64,000 nt of DNA from Paenibacillus sp. L3-i20 (GTDB lineage: Bacteria > Bacillota > Bacilli > Paenibacillales > Paenibacillaceae), in NCBI RefSeq assembly GCF_022180385.2, contig NZ_BQME02000001.1, positions 310,001 to 374,000 of the forward strand, read 5' to 3'. The position numbers and the translations under genes were made by a program. The notes beneath the pieces were generated by a model. It was not told the DNA's origin, did no database searches, and saw only the letters and a program-made list of their open reading frames with translations. Below are positions 10,554-17,937 of this stretch, piece by piece. Positions within the stretch are counted from its first letter, which is position 1. Every line of letters begins with the position of its first letter.

Positions 10554-10913
10554 CTACGCGTTGATTTTTTGCTTAGCTACACCCGCAAGCGAGTTGAATG
10601 AGCTGATGTCGTTAACTGCAAGATCAGCAAGCATCTTACGGTTTACTTCAACGCCTGCAAGTTTCAAACCATGCATGAACTTGCTGTAGGACAAGCCGTT
10701 AATACGAGCTGCCGCGTTGATACGAACGATCCACAGTCTGCGGATGTCACGTTTTTTGTTGCGACGGTCGCGGTAAGCGTACATTAGAGACTTACCAACT
10801 TGCTCCTTCGCTGTTTTAAACAGACGATGTTTCGAACCGAAATAACCTTTAGCTAGCTTTAGAATTCGTTTACGACGACGAGTGCGGACAAAACCGCCTT
10901 TGACTCTTGCCAT
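10554..10913 (-). CDS. rplT: 50S ribosomal protein L20
   Basis: 119 aa, full length. The basic N-terminus ([20 protein letters not shown]) and the [20 protein letters not shown] block are diagnostic. It binds 23S rRNA early in 50S assembly and, in Bacillales, represses its own operon through the infC leader. Last gene of infC-rpmI-rplT. Confidence 0.98.
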   Translation of the reverse strand: MARVKGGFVRTRRRKRILKLAKGYFGSKHRLFKTAKEQVGKSLMYAYRDRRNKKRDIRRLWIVRINAAARINGLSYSKFMHGLKLAGVEVNRKMLADLAVNDISSFNSLAGVAKQKINA

Positions 10914-10948
10914 TTGTGGAAACCTCCTGTAGGTTGAAATTATTTATT

Positions 10949-11146
10949 TTAGATGTTAGATAGGCCTTGCTTCAAACGACGAACGTCGCCTGCTGCCATA
11001 AGCGGTTGACCCGCAAGAACGCGTTTTTGACGTCCTGATTTGTGAGAAAGCAAATGGTTTCTGTATGCTTTGTAACGTTTCACTTTACCAGTACCGGTAA
11101 TTTTAAAGCGGTCTTTCAAGCTGCTGTGTGTTTTCATCTTTGGCAT
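10949..11146 (-). CDS. rpmI: 50S ribosomal protein L35
   Basis: 65 aa. It begins MPKMKTHSSLKDRFKITGTG and has the family's HLLSHKSGRQKR block. Standard position between infC and rplT, with a good ribosome site (AAGGAGGAT). Confidence 0.98.
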   Translation of the reverse strand: MPKMKTHSSLKDRFKITGTGKVKRYKAYRNHLLSHKSGRQKRVLAGQPLMAAGDVRRLKQGLSNI

Positions 11147-11180
11147 GTCAGTTATCCTCCTTAAGGTTGTTAATCAGTGG

Positions 11181-11696
11181 TTAGCTGTTGTTTTTTGGTG
11201 CCAAAATCATAATCATGCTCCGGCCTTCCAGCTTAGGAGCGCGCTCTACATTGCATATTTCGGCAACCTCTTTGGATAAACGATCAAGAATACGTTGTCC
11301 GATCGACGCATGCGTTATTTCACGTCCGCGGAAGCGAACAGAAGCTTTAACTTTATCGCCTTCGTTAAGAAACTTCACAACATTGCGGAATTTCGTCTGG
11401 TAGTCGTTCTCCTCGATGTTAGCGCGGAACCAAACTTCCTTAAGCTCAACGATCTTCTGATTTTTGCGAGCTTCTTTTTCTTTCTTTTGTTGCTCATAAC
11501 GGAACTTGCCGTAATCCATAATGCGGCATACCGGCGGCTTAGCCGTAGGCGCGACGTTCACCAAGTCCAAATTAAGTTCAGTCGCAAGCTGGATCGCGTC
11601 ACGAATCGATTTGATTCCGATTTGCTCTCCCTCCGCGCCAACCAAGCGCACTTCTCTGGCCCGGATCTCATCGTTGATTTGATGTTCTCTGCTAAT
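11181..11696 (-). CDS. infC: Translation initiation factor IF-3 (ATT start)
   Basis: IF-3 prevents subunit joining and proofreads start codons. The N-terminal domain shows INDEIRAREVRLVGAEGEQ, the linker is lysine-rich (QQKKEKEARKNQK), and the C-terminal domain includes VRFRGREITHASIGQRIL. The frame is open to 11738, but GGAGGTGG lies inside that extension, 6 nt before ATT 11696. Starting there gives 171 aa, the normal length, and reproduces the non-AUG infC start used for IF-3 autoregulation. Confidence 0.96.
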   Translation of the reverse strand: MSREHQINDEIRAREVRLVGAEGEQIGIKSIRDAIQLATELNLDLVNVAPTAKPPVCRIMDYGKFRYEQQKKEKEARKNQKIVELKEVWFRANIEENDYQTKFRNVVKFLNEGDKVKASVRFRGREITHASIGQRILDRLSKEVAEICNVERAPKLEGRSMIMILAPKNNS

Positions 11697-11740
11697 AACG
11701 TGCCACCTCCATAGTGGAATTAAAATATTTAATGTCAAAC

Positions 11741-11915
11741 AAAAAAATGCGGGTTCGCTCGAACCCGCATCTCATAACCGTCCATTGATTCTGCTAATGT
11801 CAATTCAACTTGGAATTGACGGCATACTCATTCGATTATCGCAAAACCAGTCAGCCAAGCCGAAAGGTGAGAAGCGGGTGCCTCTTCTTGTGCGAACATT
11901 TTCAATTGCAATACC
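11741..11915 (-). promoter_or_regulatory. infC leader with attenuator (L20-binding leader)
   Basis: The transcript before infC contains several stems, including CAATTC/GAATTG pairs around 11810-11822, and ends in a perfect hairpin ATGCGGGTTCG/CGAACCCGCAT (11747-11770) followed by seven Ts, about 45 nt before the start. This is the layout of the Bacillales L20 leader, in which L20 binding promotes termination. Confidence 0.8.
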
Positions 11916-11920
11916 AATAA

Positions 11921-11950
11921 ACTATATCACAGATGATTTACAAGTGTCAA
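11921..11950 (-). promoter_or_regulatory. Sigma-A promoter of the infC operon
   Basis: TTGACA (11945-11950), an 18-bp spacer and TATAGT (11921-11926) on the minus strand, immediately after the glycosyltransferase stop. Confidence 0.85.
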
Positions 11951-11954
11951 CCGT

Positions 11955-13190
11955 CTATTTACCCTGTACTTCCTCAATTCGAACGACACGTGTATGCTGT
12001 GTATGGCTCCACGTTTTGTTGTTTTGAGTAAAGAAAGCGTAAAAAGTAATTGGCCACCAGGAAATAAGGAAAAACGGAAGTGTAAGCAAATGCATATACA
12101 TCTTACGAGATTTAACTTTCTCAAGCATTAGAGCTGCTGGGAATTGCAATACTGCAGCAAGAACAGCGACTCCAACTATCCACCACGGCAAAGAGCTGTA
12201 AATGGAATGGAAAACATCTGGAGCAGGTACTGCAACGTCAATCCATAAAACTACAGTTAGCACAAAACCGAGCAATGTATTGTAAACCGAAACCGTATAG
12301 ATTGCCGCATCAAATTTAACTATATTACGTTCCTTGATACTTGCCCATAGAAGCGGGAAGAAGTAATTGCGAGCTACGTTGAAATGTCCTTGCATCCAGC
12401 GCAAGCGTTGTCTAGCAGATGCTCTGAATGTTACCGGCTTCTCATCAAACACTTTTGCATCATAGTTTAAAATTGGATATACGCCTCTTTGTACACAGCG
12501 CATCGAGAACTCCAAATCCTCAACCAGGCTTGTTGCACCCCAGCCCATGTCCTTAAGCAAATTAGATTCAAAGCACATACCCGTTCCACCAAGGAAGTTG
12601 CTCATCTTCAGATTCGTTCTGGATAGCTGCCACAAACGATTGCAATACCAATAAGTGATTGCGTATGCAGCCGTAATCCATGAATCATCTGGATTTTTTG
12701 TATCTAAGTATCCTTGAATAACTTGATGTCCCTCGCACAAATCATCATTCATAAGCTGTAGGAAATCAGGATTTACCAAGTTGTCAGCGTCGAACATTAC
12801 GACAGCGTCGTATTGACGAGGCATGCTCCAAAGCTTCTTGAGCATCCATTCAATCGCATATCCCTTGCCACGAAGATTAGTATTTGTACGTTCACATGCT
12901 GTTACACCCATACTGCGAGAGATATCAGCTGTTTTGTCCGTGCAATTGTCACAAATAACGAGAATATCATAAAGTTCTTTTGGGTAATCCAGTTTCTTTA
13001 AATTTTCAATTAGAGCACCTACAACCTGCTCTTCATTGTGTGCAGCAACTAGGACAGCAAATGATTTCCTTGGTGCATGCCTCTTTCTGCTTTTGTTCTT
13101 CATAAACCCAAACAACGAGAGTGTAAATTGATACACCGCGATTGATATGAGCACCACTTGAAACATAATAAATACAACACTAAAGAACAT
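11955..13190 (-). CDS. Membrane glycosyltransferase, family 2
   Basis: 411 aa processive-type GT2 related to poly-N-acetylglucosamine and cellulose synthase-like enzymes. It has an N-terminal membrane helix (residues 5-27), a GT-A domain with VLVAAHNEEQVV, the metal-binding MFDADNLVNPDF, the acceptor/catalytic EDLEF region, and QRLRW (the QxxRW motif), then three or four C-terminal membrane helices. Sugar and polymer are not determined. Ribosome site AGGGGGC. A 300-bp leader with tandem Spo0A boxes at its far end suggests sporulation or biofilm control. Confidence 0.88.
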   Translation of the reverse strand: MFFSVVFIMFQVVLISIAVYQFTLSLFGFMKNKSRKRHAPRKSFAVLVAAHNEEQVVGALIENLKKLDYPKELYDILVICDNCTDKTADISRSMGVTACERTNTNLRGKGYAIEWMLKKLWSMPRQYDAVVMFDADNLVNPDFLQLMNDDLCEGHQVIQGYLDTKNPDDSWITAAYAITYWYCNRLWQLSRTNLKMSNFLGGTGMCFESNLLKDMGWGATSLVEDLEFSMRCVQRGVYPILNYDAKVFDEKPVTFRASARQRLRWMQGHFNVARNYFFPLLWASIKERNIVKFDAAIYTVSVYNTLLGFVLTVVLWIDVAVPAPDVFHSIYSSLPWWIVGVAVLAAVLQFPAALMLEKVKSRKMYMHLLTLPFFLISWWPITFYAFFTQNNKTWSHTQHTRVVRIEEVQGK

Positions 13191-13686
13191 ATGGTACTGC
13201 CCCCTTGAAACCCCTTTTTTGTGTAGCTTGCGTCTAATCTCTTTTTTTGTAAGACCAAGCCTTCTTTGTATACAGTAAGCTGCGATGTTTGATTTACTGA
13301 TTTTCCTCTGAATCCATTACTTTGTCAAAATGAGAATTAGGCTTAATTGAGCTTTATTTGGTCAGAAAAACGCTTGCATCCTCATACAAAGCTCACTTCC
13401 CCTCTGTTTGCTTCGCTTCCGTCTTATTCTCAACCATTTCCTGCATTTTTAGCACGAATGTCCTCATTTGTTTCACAACTATTAATATTTATTAATGTAA
13501 TTGTCGAAATGTGTCGAATAAATTGCTTTTGCCATCGCTAACAGCTTTTCCATCCATTGTGAATTGTAATACGAACGGTAGAAGAAAGATCGAAATATTT
13601 CACTACTTAAGCAAAGGTAAAGAAAATAGAGGTGGGAAATTGACGAATTAGAATAATTTATGGGGAACAGAAAGAGAATCCTGACG
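13191..13686. other. Long intergenic region upstream of the glycosyltransferase
   Basis: About 500 bp without a convincing gene. It contains the tandem Spo0A boxes and a possible sigma-A promoter on the minus strand beside them (TCGACA, 17 bp, TAATAG). The leader would be about 280 nt long. A 27-codon minus-strand frame here has no ribosome site. Confidence 0.5.
13502..13518 (+). promoter_or_regulatory. Tandem Spo0A boxes
   Basis: Two exact TGTCGAA boxes at 13502-13508 and 13512-13518, spaced 10 bp start to start as in known tandem 0A boxes. They overlap the -35 of a possible minus-strand promoter for the glycosyltransferase. Confidence 0.6.
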
Positions 13687-13722
13687 AAAAAAGGCGATGC
13701 AAACTTAAGTTAGTCACCGCCT
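13687..13722 (-). terminator. Terminator of trmB
   Basis: GGCGGTGA and TGCATCGCC arms enclose an AACTTAAGTT centre, followed by TTTTTT on the minus strand. Confidence 0.8.
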
Positions 13723-13746
13723 TGTCCTATGCACTACTAGTAGTAA

Positions 13747-14502
13747 CTAATTGTCGTCTGATTCTGAATCTTCTTCTACTTGTGCTGATTCCAATCGTGC
13801 TGTCTCAAGCTTGCGAGCACGATGAACGCGAAGCGCTTCTTCACCAATAACAACTTCAACGCGATGAATCGGTTGACCTTTTTCCATAAACTTCATCTCA
13901 TATTCCGTAAACACCAAATCCTCGCGCGGACCTTCTTTGTGTAAGTGTAGAGAAATATTACGCATAATTAGCTCCATATCTGCAAAGCTATTTAGTGAAA
14001 ATTCGAACAAAGACTGTGAATCCGTCTTAAAGTGAATCTCTCCACGTTCGTTCAATATTTCAATATATTTGGATACAAATCGTTCATGAGTCAATCTGCG
14101 ACGCGCATGTTTACCCTTAGGCCATGGATCGCTGAAATTCAAATAAACTCGCTCCAGTTCGCCCGGTGCGAACATCGTTTCGATTCCTTCAATATTTGCG
14201 CGAAGCAGCGCCAAATTCGGAGGGCTTTCTATCCCTTTTTCTGCCCATGCTAGACGAGCCTTTTCACTCCCGCGACGAAGCAACTCATCGTACATATCCA
14301 CACCAACGAAATTGATGTTTGGGTTGCGAACACTCATTTGACTAATAAATCTGCCTTTTCCCATACCTAATTCTACGTAGATTGGATTATCGTTGCCGAA
14401 AAACTCACGCCATTTACCCATATGAGGGGCAGCATCCAGTACAACTAACTCAGGTTGGCTTTCCAAACTTTCTCTTATCCCTTTTCTACCTCGTAATCGC
14501 AT
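13747..14502 (-). CDS. trmB: tRNA (guanine-N7-)-methyltransferase
   Basis: SAM-dependent methylation of G46 in tRNA. 251 aa. The SAM site shows IYVELGMGKGRFI and the catalytic region has LNFSDPWPKGKHARRRLTH, diagnostic of TrmB. The acidic tail (VEEDSESDDN) is unusual but harmless. The frame extends to TTG 14520, but AAGGAG is inside that extension, so ATG 14502 is the start. Confidence 0.96.
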   Translation of the reverse strand: MRLRGRKGIRESLESQPELVVLDAAPHMGKWREFFGNDNPIYVELGMGKGRFISQMSVRNPNINFVGVDMYDELLRRGSEKARLAWAEKGIESPPNLALLRANIEGIETMFAPGELERVYLNFSDPWPKGKHARRRLTHERFVSKYIEILNERGEIHFKTDSQSLFEFSLNSFADMELIMRNISLHLHKEGPREDLVFTEYEMKFMEKGQPIHRVEVVIGEEALRVHRARKLETARLESAQVEEDSESDDN

Positions 14503-14601
14503 ATCATATATCTCCTTCAATTGTTGTTATACGGTGCAATATTGAATCAGTCCTTATTGTGACCAACATTGACATGATTGTAAAGCGTTTTAACGCAAAA
14601 G

Positions 14602-14630
14602 AAAAGCCGCTGCGTCTTAGCAAGCGGCTT
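14602..14630 (-). terminator. Terminator of the 68-aa gene
   Basis: AAGCCGCTTGC pairs with GCAGCGGCTT and is followed by a T-rich stretch on the minus strand. Confidence 0.75.
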
Positions 14631-14660
14631 ACGTCTATATTTAGATGTATGTTCCTCGCA

Positions 14661-14867
14661 TTAGCTTAATAATTGATAAGGAATAGGGGCATTATCACGA
14701 TTTTCCTGCTCCCAAGTTTCCTTAAGTACAACATTCAGCTTTTTGCGGGCAGATATTTTTACTTCATGATTGGCATGGAAGTGAACCCCTGTAAGTGCCA
14801 TTAGTTCCTTAACAGTAAGCTCAACAGTTACTTTTTCGTCGCCATTCGGTATTTTTGTCATATTCAT
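14661..14867 (-). CDS. Small conserved-looking protein, unknown
   Basis: 68 aa, not recognised. It has the sequence KVTVELTVKELMALTGVHFHANHEVKISARKK (shown here only to describe its pattern: a beta-type start, then a helix, then a basic stretch). It has a ribosome site (GGGGTGATG) and its own terminator, so it is probably expressed. No cysteine or membrane segment. Confidence 0.6.
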   Translation of the reverse strand: MNMTKIPNGDEKVTVELTVKELMALTGVHFHANHEVKISARKKLNVVLKETWEQENRDNAPIPYQLLS

Positions 14868-15150
14868 TTCACATCACCCCATCGATTTATTATACAAGAT
14901 TTCCATTTAATCGACTTTTCATGTGTGCGTTTTCATTATTATAATGTTAGGTTTTTTAGTTGATTTGTCGCACTTTTAATTTAACACATCATGTTAGGTT
15001 TTGCAAGCCTAATTCGATTTTCACACTTCACTATTTCCAATTTTACCAAAATCCGAACAATAGGAAACTTCCGAAAGATAAACCATGGCTTTTCGCTCTC
15101 AATTTCGATAAAATGAAGGTTGAATGTTTTGAAAGAAGGGGAATAACATA
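14868..15150. other. AT-rich divergent intergenic region
   Basis: No gene seen. It contains two copies of ATGTTAGGTTTT about 48 bp apart (near 14943 and 14991) and must hold the divergent promoters, but no good -35/-10 pair stands out. Confidence 0.4.
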
Positions 15151-16110
15151 ATTCAACTGGACACTTCACCACCCGAACCAATGCTTTGGGGGGATAAAAG
15201 ATTTCATACATGGAATTACGAAATGCGTCAGCAATTAGGATGCAAAGTATTTAAAGTGACGTTGGATGCAGGTTTTACTTGCCCTAACCGTGATGGCTCT
15301 ATTGCGAAGGGCGGTTGTACATTCTGCAGCGCCAGAGGGTCAGGAGATTTTGCCGGAAGTCGGCGTGATGATCTCGTTACGCAGTTCAATACAATTCGGG
15401 ATCGCCAGCATCAGAAATGGCCAACTGCAAGCTATATCGGCTACTTCCAGGCTTACACGAATACGTATGCGCCTGTCGAAGAACTTCGAGAGTATTATGA
15501 GGAAATATTAAAGCAGCCTGGCGTTGTTGGACTATCCATTGCAACTCGTCCTGACTGTTTGCCCGATGATGTTATTGATTATTTAGCCGAATTGAATGAA
15601 CGTACTTACTTATGGGTCGAGATGGGTCTGCAGACGGTTCACGAATCTACCTCGGAACTTATTAATCGCGCGCATGATACGGCCTGCTATGTAGATGCTG
15701 TACGCCGATTGCGTGAACGAAATATTAGAGTTTGCGCTCATATTATATACGGCTTGCCGCAAGAGACACATGAGATGATGCTCGATACAGGACGTGCTGT
15801 GGCTCGAATGGACGTCCAAGGCATCAAGATTCACTTGCTTCATCTCATGCGCAAGACGCCTATGGTGAAGCAATATGAAGCTGGACTGCTGCGCTTTCTG
15901 GAGCAAGATGAATACATTAAGCTCATTGTAGATTCCCTTGAATTTCTGCCGCCAGAAATGATCGTTCACCGGTTAACTGGCGACGCACCTCGCGACTTGC
16001 TTATTGGACCGATGTGGAGCCAGAAGAAATGGGAAGTACTAAACGGCATTGATTTTGAACTGCGCCGCCGCAATAGCTGGCAAGGCAAGTTCTGGCAGGC
16101 GGAGGTGTAG
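15151..16110 (+). CDS. mnmL: Radical SAM protein MnmL (YtqA), tRNA wobble-uridine modification
   Basis: TIGR01212-type radical SAM enzyme. B. subtilis YtqA/MnmL acts with MnmM in the alternate route to mnm5s2U34. Cluster cysteines are in FTCPNRDGSIAKGGCTFC; SIATRPDCLPDDV and GLQTVHE are also typical. ATG 15181 has no ribosome site. ATA 15148 and ATT 15151 sit 6 and 9 nt after AGAAGGGG, and the extension IQLDTSPPEP restores the family's N-terminal length. I take ATT 15151, giving 319 aa, but the start is uncertain. MnmM follows 5 nt downstream. Confidence 0.85.
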   Translation: MQLDTSPPEPMLWGDKRFHTWNYEMRQQLGCKVFKVTLDAGFTCPNRDGSIAKGGCTFCSARGSGDFAGSRRDDLVTQFNTIRDRQHQKWPTASYIGYFQAYTNTYAPVEELREYYEEILKQPGVVGLSIATRPDCLPDDVIDYLAELNERTYLWVEMGLQTVHESTSELINRAHDTACYVDAVRRLRERNIRVCAHIIYGLPQETHEMMLDTGRAVARMDVQGIKIHLLHLMRKTPMVKQYEAGLLRFLEQDEYIKLIVDSLEFLPPEMIVHRLTGDAPRDLLIGPMWSQKKWEVLNGIDFELRRRNSWQGKFWQAEV

Positions 16111-16114
16111 CGAA

Positions 16115-16696
16115 GTGGGTTTCCTATCTGTACTTAGCATGGCTCATAAGTGGATTGCAGAACGCACGCTTCCCGGCGATACCGTTATAGACGCTACTGC
16201 AGGCGGAGGAGTAGATACGTTAGCGCTAGCTGAACTCGTCGGGCCGAAGGGCCGTGTCTATGCCTTTGATATTCAGCAGTCAGCGCTGGATCGAACGCAC
16301 GAGCGGCTAGCTCCGTTAGCTGAAAGCAGCCGACTGCCAGACGTGCAGCTTCTATTGCAAGATCATGCAACTATGAGTGGAGCAGTCGAGCCGGTTGATC
16401 GGGGTCATATAGCTGCGATTATGTTTAATCTAGGCTACTTACCTGGAGGAGACGAAAGTGTCATTACGCAGCCAAAAACGACGATTGATGCACTTCAAGC
16501 AAGTTTGACGCTGCTCCGTGCCGGAGGCATTGTTACCTGTGTTCTTTATCCAGGACATCCAGGAGGAGAACAAGAAGCGGCTGCTGTTGAGGATTGGGCT
16601 GCAGGTCTCCCACAGAATATTGCACAAGCTGTTATTTATCGTCAATTGCAACGAAAAACTGCCCCATACGTAATCTCTATTGAAAAAAGACGTTAA
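16115..16696 (+). CDS. mnmM: tRNA 5-aminomethyl-2-thiouridine methyltransferase MnmM (YtqB)
   Basis: SAM-dependent methyltransferase; YtqB/MnmM makes mnm5s2U from nm5s2U at tRNA position 34. The SAM motif is DTVIDATAGGGVDTLAL, followed by GRVYAFDIQ and the catalytic-side motif FNLGYLPGGD with VLYPGHPGG, all typical of YtqB. GTG 16115 follows GGAGG at 9 nt and the preceding stop by 4 nt, giving 193 aa as in B. subtilis. Translation from 16049 in the same frame is just upstream overlap. Confidence 0.92.
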   Translation: MGFLSVLSMAHKWIAERTLPGDTVIDATAGGGVDTLALAELVGPKGRVYAFDIQQSALDRTHERLAPLAESSRLPDVQLLLQDHATMSGAVEPVDRGHIAAIMFNLGYLPGGDESVITQPKTTIDALQASLTLLRAGGIVTCVLYPGHPGGEQEAAAVEDWAAGLPQNIAQAVIYRQLQRKTAPYVISIEKRR

Positions 16697-16717
16697 TTGA
16701 GAGGGGACAGCCTTGTT

Positions 16718-17113
16718 ATGGCAATTCGGAAGTTAGAGCATATTGGCATTATGGTTAAAAATATCGAAGCCTCTATTACATTTTACACAACTATACTAGG
16801 ACTAGAGCATAAACAAACATCCATTCATACAAACGACATAATCAAATTAGCATTTCTATCTTTCCCTGGTCATGAAGAAACGGAAATTGAACTTATTCAA
16901 GGTTACAACGATAATTTGCCAACAGAAGGAAAAGTTCACCATATCGCCTTTACAGTCGATGACATCGAAAGTGAACTATCCCGAATTAAAGAACTGAACG
17001 TTTCGCTTCATGACACAGAAATAACTACATTGCCGAACGGCGCTCGTTATTTCTTTTTTTACGGGCCGGATGGCGAACACCTTGAGTTGTTTCAACCCGC
17101 AGCATCCCATTAA
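16718..17113 (+). CDS. VOC (glyoxalase-fold) family protein
   Basis: 131 aa, one pair of beta-alpha-beta-beta-beta units. KLEHIGIMVKNIEASITFY provides the first metal His, KVHHIAFTVDD the middle His and HLELFQP the Glu, so metal binding is likely. It resembles lactoylglutathione lyase or methylmalonyl-CoA epimerase-like proteins; the substrate is unknown. ATG 16718 with GAGAGGGGA is preferred over TTG 16697. Probably cotranscribed with mnmM. Confidence 0.85.
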   Translation: MAIRKLEHIGIMVKNIEASITFYTTILGLEHKQTSIHTNDIIKLAFLSFPGHEETEIELIQGYNDNLPTEGKVHHIAFTVDDIESELSRIKELNVSLHDTEITTLPNGARYFFFYGPDGEHLELFQPAASH

Positions 17114-17133
17114 TTCGTTAATATGCAATTCAA

Positions 17134-17180
17134 CAAAAATCCTCCGTCCCCGCTAAAATAGCGGTTTCGGAGGATTTTTG
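17134..17180. terminator. Bidirectional terminator between convergent genes
   Basis: AAAAATCCTCCG pairs with CGGAGGATTTTT around a CCGC/GCGG centre. It serves both the VOC gene and the convergent gene at 17205. Confidence 0.88.
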
Positions 17181-17204
17181 TACGTTAATTCCATTAATCA
17201 GTAT

Positions 17205-17822
17205 CTAGATTTTAACTTTTAATCCATTATCATCAATCTTATATGTAGCCTCTTGTGTGTATAAGCGGAACATTCTGCTTTCCTCATCATAAGAAGCAGC
17301 GTGCTCCCATGCTTCCTCTAATGTGTATGGATCTTCTTTTGTTAACTTATAGAAAAAGTGCATCAAAAACAATGGAATTGCTATGCCAGATACATAATCA
17401 TCGGCTCCGATATAAGCAAGTGCTCCGCCTTGTAGAAATGCCTTTCCAGCACTTTCTACTCCTCCCGTGCAAGCTGCGCTAATAATAACTGTTCCTGGAA
17501 GACAAATCGCATTACCTATAGTGGATGGCAACATCACTTCATCCTCTAAGCTAGACACATCAATTTCTTCCATATACTCTCCGAATTCCAGCCCACCCTC
17601 ATCACCATGAGCACTAATAAGAAGAAACTGAGGAGCGTTCTCTGTTTGCCCAATCACTTTTAAAAAATCATCTGGCGTCCCTACTTTATGTAACAACACA
17701 GACATATTTAGTTGCTCTAGCATTTCACGCATAAAGCCCGCTTCCGAGCTGTCTGCGACAGCAGCTATTGCTGCTGAAAGCTTTGGTGAAAAAAACGTTG
17801 TATCAACTGGTGACCACATCAT
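17205..17822 (-). CDS. Stand-alone CHAT/caspase-like protein
   Basis: 205 aa, not a named family to me. QFLLISAHGDEGGL supplies a His-Gly pair after a hydrophobic strand. TVIISAACTGGVESAGKAFL followed by GGALAYIGADD matches the Cys strand and following helix of CHAT/caspase-fold peptidases (SAC-TG, G-AFL-GA). Putative catalytic residues are that His and Cys. There is no TPR or other partner domain. AGGAGGG precedes ATG 17822. Family placement is an inference from motif spacing. Confidence 0.6.
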   Translation of the reverse strand: MMWSPVDTTFFSPKLSAAIAAVADSSEAGFMREMLEQLNMSVLLHKVGTPDDFLKVIGQTENAPQFLLISAHGDEGGLEFGEYMEEIDVSSLEDEVMLPSTIGNAICLPGTVIISAACTGGVESAGKAFLQGGALAYIGADDYVSGIAIPLFLMHFFYKLTKEDPYTLEEAWEHAASYDEESRMFRLYTQEATYKIDDNGLKVKI

Positions 17823-17877
17823 GTATATCCCTCCTAACAATAATCAATATAATACGCATGAGTTTGGAATAAGTTAC

Positions 17878-17918
17878 AAAAAAAACATCAAATCCCATTA
17901 GGAGATTTGATGTTTTTC
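17878..17918 (-). terminator. Terminator of the radical SAM gene
   Basis: AAACATCAAATC/GATTTGATGTTT hairpin with runs on both sides; it follows the stop at 17938 on the minus strand. Confidence 0.85.
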
Positions 17919-17937
17919 ATATTTCTCAATTCGTTAT

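Noticed and set aside
11181..11738. 185-aa version of IF-3
   Set aside because: The extra N-terminus encodes the ribosome site; ATT 11696 is correct by family comparison.
13347..13541. 64-codon plus-strand frame in the glycosyltransferase upstream region
   Set aside because: No ribosome site, odd composition, overlaps the Spo0A boxes.
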